Below, in pieces: positions 33,685 through 37,714 of a DNA stretch of 37,714 nt (the stretch's first letter is position 1; each line of letters starts with the position of its first letter). The notes below the pieces were generated by a model. It was given only the letters and a program-made list of their open reading frames with translations, was not told the DNA's origin and searched no databases. This DNA comes from Gemmatimonadaceae bacterium. Its GTDB lineage: Bacteria; Gemmatimonadota; Gemmatimonadetes; Gemmatimonadales; Gemmatimonadaceae. Made by a program: the position numbers and the translations under genes. The stretch spans positions 1-37,714 of the forward strand of contig JAICYT010000009.1 in the NCBI GenBank assembly GCA_025934075.1, in the 5' to 3' direction.

Positions 33685-34938
33685 GTGAAATCGTATTCCG
33701 ACGTATTGATGGGCGCGAGGAGACTCCTCGAGCACAACTGGCGTGAAGGCCAAACCGCAGGCGGACTCGTCTTCGGCTACACCTGCCCCGATGCTCTGAA
33801 ATATCCAGACCAGTTCTTCTGGGATTCGTGCTTTCATTCACTAGCGTGGAGTCGCCTCGATCCCAGGCGCGCCATGCGCGAGCTTCGCACCCTCGGTGCG
33901 ACTCAGCAACCGTCCGGCATGATCGGACACACGACCTTCTGGCAGCGGCCCGCCCGTCCTTCCCGCGCCTTCACATACAATCTTCTGAATCGGCGCGCGT
34001 TTCAAACGGCCACGATTCAACCTCCACTGCTCGGCTGGGCATGGGCGGAGGTTGCCGAGCGATCGGGCGATGCGAGCTTCGCCGACGAGGGCCGCGCGAT
34101 CGTTCAACGGTTCCACGAGTTTCTCGACCGCGAGCGCGCAGACGCCGACGGATTGCTCGGCATTCTGCAGCCGGACGAAACCGGCCTCGATGCCACACCC
34201 ACGTATGACCGGCCGCTCGGCCGACGTAGCCATCCCAAGGTCGGCTTCCTCGCGCTGCAGGCATTCAACCGGCGTCGCGGCTTCAATTATCGGCGGGTCG
34301 TTGCAGATGGTGGGTTCCACGCAACCGACGTTCTCGTGAACACCGCGTGGATACTCGGCTGGGAAGGATTGGCCCGTCTGGGACACACAGGCGCCGCGAC
34401 TCGCGCGGAGGCGCTCACGTCGGCACTTGTGCGGCGCCTATATGATCGGCAGGCGGGGATTTTCTTTGCCGAAGGTCCCATGGGCAAGCCGCTTCGCGTG
34501 AGCACCTGGGCAAGCCTGTCGCCGCTCGCCCTCGACCGCCTACCGAGCGAGATCGGCTATCGAATCGTGAATGAGCATCTTCTAAATCCTCGGTCTTTCT
34601 GGCTCGACTACCCTGTCCCGAGCACCGCGGCATCCGAACCGAGCTTCGTCCCGGGCAGCGACAGATACTTGTGGATCGAGCGCTATTGGCGCGGTCCGAC
34701 CTGGCTCTTTTCGACGTGGTTCATTCTGCGCGGCCTGCTGCGCCTCGGCTTCGAGGCGGAAAGCGCGCATTTGGCCGACCGAACGATCGCGCTCATCAGA
34801 CAATCGGGATTTCGAGAATACTTCAACCCGATCACCGGCGAAGGAATGGGCGCGCGCAACTTTGCAGTTTCGACGATCGCAATCGAGTGCGCCGCCAACG
34901 CCGAGCGTCCACCGGACGTGCGCCAATCAGTGGCATGA
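33685..34938 (+). CDS. GH63-like glucosidase (glucosylglycerate/mannosylglycerate hydrolase-like)
   Basis: A protein of about 417 residues with the (alpha/alpha)6 barrel of the MGH1/GH63 group. Signatures are LLEHNWREG and PDQFFWDSCFHSLAW at the N-terminus, PDETGLDATP with the likely catalytic acid Asp169, VNTAWILGWE, RYLWIERYWRGPTW, and FNPITGEGMGARNFAVST near the end. In this group bacterial enzymes hydrolyse glucosylglycerate or mannosylglycerate, which are compatible solutes; specificity here is not proven. No signal peptide is visible. Starts possible are TTG 33628, GTG 33685 and ATG 33709; GTG 33685 keeps the first helix, but ATG 33709 is also plausible. Confidence 0.82.
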   Translation: MKSYSDVLMGARRLLEHNWREGQTAGGLVFGYTCPDALKYPDQFFWDSCFHSLAWSRLDPRRAMRELRTLGATQQPSGMIGHTTFWQRPARPSRAFTYNLLNRRAFQTATIQPPLLGWAWAEVAERSGDASFADEGRAIVQRFHEFLDRERADADGLLGILQPDETGLDATPTYDRPLGRRSHPKVGFLALQAFNRRRGFNYRRVVADGGFHATDVLVNTAWILGWEGLARLGHTGAATRAEALTSALVRRLYDRQAGIFFAEGPMGKPLRVSTWASLSPLALDRLPSEIGYRIVNEHLLNPRSFWLDYPVPSTAASEPSFVPGSDRYLWIERYWRGPTWLFSTWFILRGLLRLGFEAESAHLADRTIALIRQSGFREYFNPITGEGMGARNFAVSTIAIECAANAERPPDVRQSVA

Positions 34939-35025
34939 GCGACGACCTGTGTCGAATGGGCGGCCATGTATTACACTACACCGGAAGAGTCTGTCCGCGA
35001 TCGCTCCGCAATCTCATAACGAACG

Positions 35026-36858
35026 ATGCAATCCACTGAAGCCCTTCCCGCTCGACGCGACCTGCGCGACTTCACGACCGATACGCGCCTGATCCCGCTC
35101 ACTGCAATGGCGGTGATCATCGGCGCAATGAGCGCTTTCGTCGCCTACGCGCTCGTCTGGCTCATCGGTACGATCACCAACCTCGTCTACTACCATCGTT
35201 TTTCGTCCAGCCTCGTCTCGCCGGCGGCGAATACGCTCGGTTGGTGGGCCGTGCTCATCCCGATGGTGGGCGGCCTGATCGTTGGACTCATGGCTCGCTA
35301 CGGATCTGAGCGCATTCGCGGCCACGGGATTCCGGAAGCCATGGAAGCGATTCTCATCGGGCGAAGCCGGATGGATGCGAAAGTAGCGATTCTCAAGCCG
35401 GTGTCTTCGGCGATCGCGATCGGGACCGGCGGGCCATTCGGCGCTGAAGGACCAATCATCATGACGGGCGGCGCGTTCGGCTCGCTGTTCGCCCAAGCGT
35501 TCCACATGTCGCCCGCCGAGCGAAAGACGCTTCTCGTTGCAGGTGCGTCCGCGGGAATGTCGGCCATCTTCGCGACGCCCGTTGCCGCGCTCCTCATCGC
35601 CGTCGAGCTGCTGTTGTTCGAATGGAAGCCGCGCAGCTTCGTGCCGGTCGCCGCCGCATGCGTCGTTGCATATCTGCTGCGCACTCCACTGCTCGGAGCC
35701 GGGCCGATCTTTCCCGTTGCCTCGCACGATGTCCTCAACGCGTCGGAGCTCGGTGTCGCGCTGCTGGTCGGCATTGCGGCGGGCCTTGGATCGGCTCTGC
35801 TCACCGCGCTCGTGTACGGCGCCGAAGATATTTTTGCGAAGCTGCCGATGCATTACATGTGGTGGCCAGTCATTGGCGGAGCAGTTGTCGGGCTTGGCGG
35901 ACTGCTTCAGCCCCGCGCGCTCGGCGTTGGATACGACACTATTCGCGATCTCTTGGGCGGCCACCTGATCGGCGCGTTCGTGCTCGGGCTTCTGGTGACG
36001 AAAGCCGTCATCTGGAGCGTCGCACTGGGCTCAGGAACGTCGGGAGGCGTTCTCGCGCCGCTGTTGATCATGGGCGGCGCGCTCGGCGCCATCGAGGCGC
36101 GTTGGATCCACATCGGTGACCCCGCGCTCTGGGCCATGATCAGCATGGCGGCGATGATGGGAGGTACGATGCGCTCGCCGCTGACCGCCATCGCGTTTCT
36201 GCTCGAGCTGACGCACGACGTCGAGCTTCTTCCGGGTCTGCTCGTCGGGTGTGTGGCCGCGCACGCCGTCACCGTGTTATTGATGAAGCGATCCATTCTC
36301 ACGGAAAAGGTGGCGCGGCGAGGATATCACGTCGTGCGAGAATACTCGGTGAGTCCGCTGTCACGGTTCCGCGTCGCGGATGTGATGGAGCGCGACGTGC
36401 CAACGATTCCGGCCGACATTTGCGGTGCCGACATCGTGCGGCGCCTCGTGCTGCAGGACCCCGTCTTTGGCCGCCGGCATTCGTGGCCGCTCGTCGATGA
36501 CAAGGGTGCCCTCGTCGGCATTCTTACGAGAGCAGATCTCCTCCAAGCACTGAATGATGACGAAGAGGACGAGCGCACGATGCTCGAGATCGGGACGGCG
36601 TCGCCGGTTGTCGCGTATCCCGACGACCAACTCGAGGACGCGCTCAATCTCATGCTTCGCGCGAGCGTGGGCCGGCTTCCTGTCGTGGATCGGAACGAGC
36701 CGGGACGTTTGTTGGGAATGCTCAGTCGCGGCAGCATTGCGACCGCCTATCGGTCGGTGCTGGACGAGGAACACGAAGTCGACCGCAGTGACCTTTCGGC
36801 GCGCATCCGTCTCATGCGGCAACGCCTCCTCCACGCTACGCGAACGACTGCGCCGTGA
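35026..36858 (+). CDS. ClC-family chloride channel/transporter with CBS pair
   Basis: This 610-residue membrane protein has the ClC fold followed by two CBS domains (about 455-515 and 530-590). The external gating glutamate is present as Glu141 in GAEGPII. The first selectivity motif reads GHGIPEAM, with His100 where E. coli ClC-ec1 has Ser. At the proton-pathway position (Glu203 in ClC-ec1) it has Leu195 after Glu194 (AVELLLFEW). GTSGGVLAPLL is the late anion-site motif. CBS domains commonly bind adenine nucleotides and regulate ClC proteins. The ATG at 35026 follows an 87-nt gap and no Shine-Dalgarno is evident. Confidence 0.93.
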   Translation: MQSTEALPARRDLRDFTTDTRLIPLTAMAVIIGAMSAFVAYALVWLIGTITNLVYYHRFSSSLVSPAANTLGWWAVLIPMVGGLIVGLMARYGSERIRGHGIPEAMEAILIGRSRMDAKVAILKPVSSAIAIGTGGPFGAEGPIIMTGGAFGSLFAQAFHMSPAERKTLLVAGASAGMSAIFATPVAALLIAVELLLFEWKPRSFVPVAAACVVAYLLRTPLLGAGPIFPVASHDVLNASELGVALLVGIAAGLGSALLTALVYGAEDIFAKLPMHYMWWPVIGGAVVGLGGLLQPRALGVGYDTIRDLLGGHLIGAFVLGLLVTKAVIWSVALGSGTSGGVLAPLLIMGGALGAIEARWIHIGDPALWAMISMAAMMGGTMRSPLTAIAFLLELTHDVELLPGLLVGCVAAHAVTVLLMKRSILTEKVARRGYHVVREYSVSPLSRFRVADVMERDVPTIPADICGADIVRRLVLQDPVFGRRHSWPLVDDKGALVGILTRADLLQALNDDEEDERTMLEIGTASPVVAYPDDQLEDALNLMLRASVGRLPVVDRNEPGRLLGMLSRGSIATAYRSVLDEEHEVDRSDLSARIRLMRQRLLHATRTTAP

Positions 36859-36921
36859 CGCATGAGCAGTGACGGAATCTGTCCGGACAACTAGGGACTG
36901 TGAGGCTTCGCTCCCACCTCG

Positions 36922-36964
36922 TTGACAGAAGTCGAGGCGGTCGCGATACTAAACCATATGGTTT
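36922..36964 (+). promoter_or_regulatory. Promoter and operator of the second arsR gene
   Basis: TTGACA (36922-36927) and GATACT (36945-36950) are spaced by 17 bp. They are followed immediately by a perfect 14-nt palindrome, AAACCATATGGTTT (36951-36964), whose centre contains the ATG start codon (36958-36960). The expected transcription start is within about 2 nt of the ATG. A bound ArsR dimer would cover the transcription and translation start together. Confidence 0.75.
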
Positions 36965-37392
36965 ACCGATCAGCCACGCTCGACGCGACATTCGCCGCGC
37001 TGTCCGATCCCACTCGCCGAGAAATCCTGGCACGCCTCGCCGCCGGCGAGCGTAGCATCAGCGAGCTTGCGGCTCGCTTCGACATGTCGCTTCCCGCGGT
37101 GTCGAAGCACCTCCGGGTGCTGCAACGTGCAGGACTCGCGACCGTAGAGCGCCATGGGCGCGTGCGCCGCGCCACGATCACCCCCGCACCGATGCGCGGA
37201 GCACTCGAATGGATCGAACGCTACCGACGATTCTGGCAATCGGAGCTCGATCAGCTGGCCACTTACCTCGAAACTCCGGAGAGCACATGCCCGACACCGT
37301 CATCCCGCCGAACACCGTCGTCGAAGTCCGCCGCGTCATCCGCGCGCCGCGGCAACGCGTCTTCGAGGCGTGGACGAAGCCTGAAGCGCTAA
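36958..37392 (+). CDS. ArsR-family winged-helix repressor (second copy)
   Basis: This 144-residue regulator has the family motifs FAALSDPTRREILARL, a helix-turn-helix (ISELAARFDMSLPAVSKHLRVLQRAGLA) and a wing (VERHGRVRRATI). No metal-binding cysteines are visible. The conserved domain ends near residue 110 (LATYLETPEST). The last 34 residues are a Ser/Arg/Pro-rich tail read out of frame through the start of the next gene, so the reading frame runs 106 nt past the neighbour's start. The ATG at 36958 lies in the operator palindrome and appears leaderless. Confidence 0.88.
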   Translation: MVYRSATLDATFAALSDPTRREILARLAAGERSISELAARFDMSLPAVSKHLRVLQRAGLATVERHGRVRRATITPAPMRGALEWIERYRRFWQSELDQLATYLETPESTCPTPSSRRTPSSKSAASSARRGNASSRRGRSLKR

Positions 37393-37714
37393 AGCGTTGG
37401 CATGCGCCCGGTCCGATGACGGTCTCTCTCGCCGAGGTCGATTTGCGGGTCGGTGGCCGATATCGCATCCACATGGCGGCGCCATCGGGCGAGGAGCACC
37501 GTGTCGTCGGAACATATCGTGAAGTCGATCCGCCGCGACGCTTGACCTATTCCTGGCAATGGGAGACCGGTACCGATGCCGGCGTCAGCACTGTGACGAT
37601 CGACTTCGTCGAGCGCGGCGGAGAAACCGAAGTCGTGCTGAGACACGAAGGTCTCGCCCGAGAAGAGGCGCGTACCAGTCATCTCCATGGATGGACGGCA
37701 ATCGCGGACAAGCT
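37287..37714 (+). CDS. SRPBCC (AHSA1-like) domain protein, 3' end cut by the window
   Basis: The frame from ATG 37287 is open to the window edge and encodes 142 residues of an SRPBCC/AHSA1 protein. The family opening VEVRRVIRAPRQRVFEAWTK, the KRWHAPGPM loop, a central sheet (DLRVGGRYRIHM, YREVDPPRRLTYSW) and the C-terminal helix beginning LHGWTAIADKL are visible. It is the partner of the preceding ArsR gene and overlaps it by 106 nt in another frame. Only the last few residues appear to be missing. Confidence 0.85.
   Translation, partial: MPDTVIPPNTVVEVRRVIRAPRQRVFEAWTKPEALKRWHAPGPMTVSLAEVDLRVGGRYRIHMAAPSGEEHRVVGTYREVDPPRRLTYSWQWETGTDAGVSTVTIDFVERGGETEVVLRHEGLAREEARTSHLHGWTAIADK

Noticed and set aside
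36880..36889. Palindrome TGTCCGGACA after the ClC gene
   Set aside because: A 10-nt GC palindrome is not surprising at this base composition and lacks other support.
1..37714. CRISPR arrays, transposases, phage genes or tRNAs
   Set aside because: None were seen on reading both strands; no short regularly spaced repeats or integrase/transposase motifs were found.

Overview
The window is GC-rich, densely coded bacterial chromosome with no mobile elements, rRNA, tRNA or CRISPR seen. An acidobacterial-type duplicated orphan permease (ADOP), a complete Alternative Complex III (ACIII) operon, a split transketolase and ArsR/SRPBCC pairs together suggest a free-living aerobic soil-type bacterium, most likely Gemmatimonadota or Acidobacteriota. 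That placement is inferred from gene content, not from a marker gene.

Layout. Positions 3-155 hold the C-terminus of an unidentified protein. At 306-4538 lie a soluble double-PAS histidine kinase and the ADOP permease (+). At 4583-7809 (-) is a copper resistance operon in the order cupredoxin, CopA ATPase, CsoR, with a near-perfect CsoR operator over the first gene's ribosome binding site. At 7861-11047 (-) are a half-length flavodoxin-like protein, a ketopantoate reductase, an SRPBCC/ArsR pair and GTP cyclohydrolase I. A di-haem cytochrome c peroxidase-like lipoprotein (11074-12267, -) faces the next block across a strong inverted repeat.

From 12480 to 29507 all genes are on the + strand and tightly packed, often overlapping by 4 nt. 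They are a thiamine-diphosphate enzyme, an enolase-superfamily enzyme, a large FAD/Fe-S 2-hydroxyacid dehydrogenase, an SDR and a GH15 glucoamylase, followed directly by ActA-F (ACIII) and a small membrane protein. The gene order suggests sugar release and oxidation linked to a quinol:cytochrome c respiratory complex.

The - strand block 29524-33370 holds split transketolase, an SPW-repeat membrane protein, a monohaem cytochrome c and a cytochrome-c-fused oxidase subunit II with no subunit I nearby. The right end (+) has a GH63-like glucosidase, a ClC chloride transporter with CBS domains, and a second ArsR/SRPBCC pair cut by the window edge.

The most notable regulatory signals are two ArsR promoters that look leaderless, each with its own operator-like palindrome; a 29-nt perfect palindrome at 8258-8286; the 13-bp-arm inverted repeat at 12323-12356; and the CsoR operator at 7814-7830.
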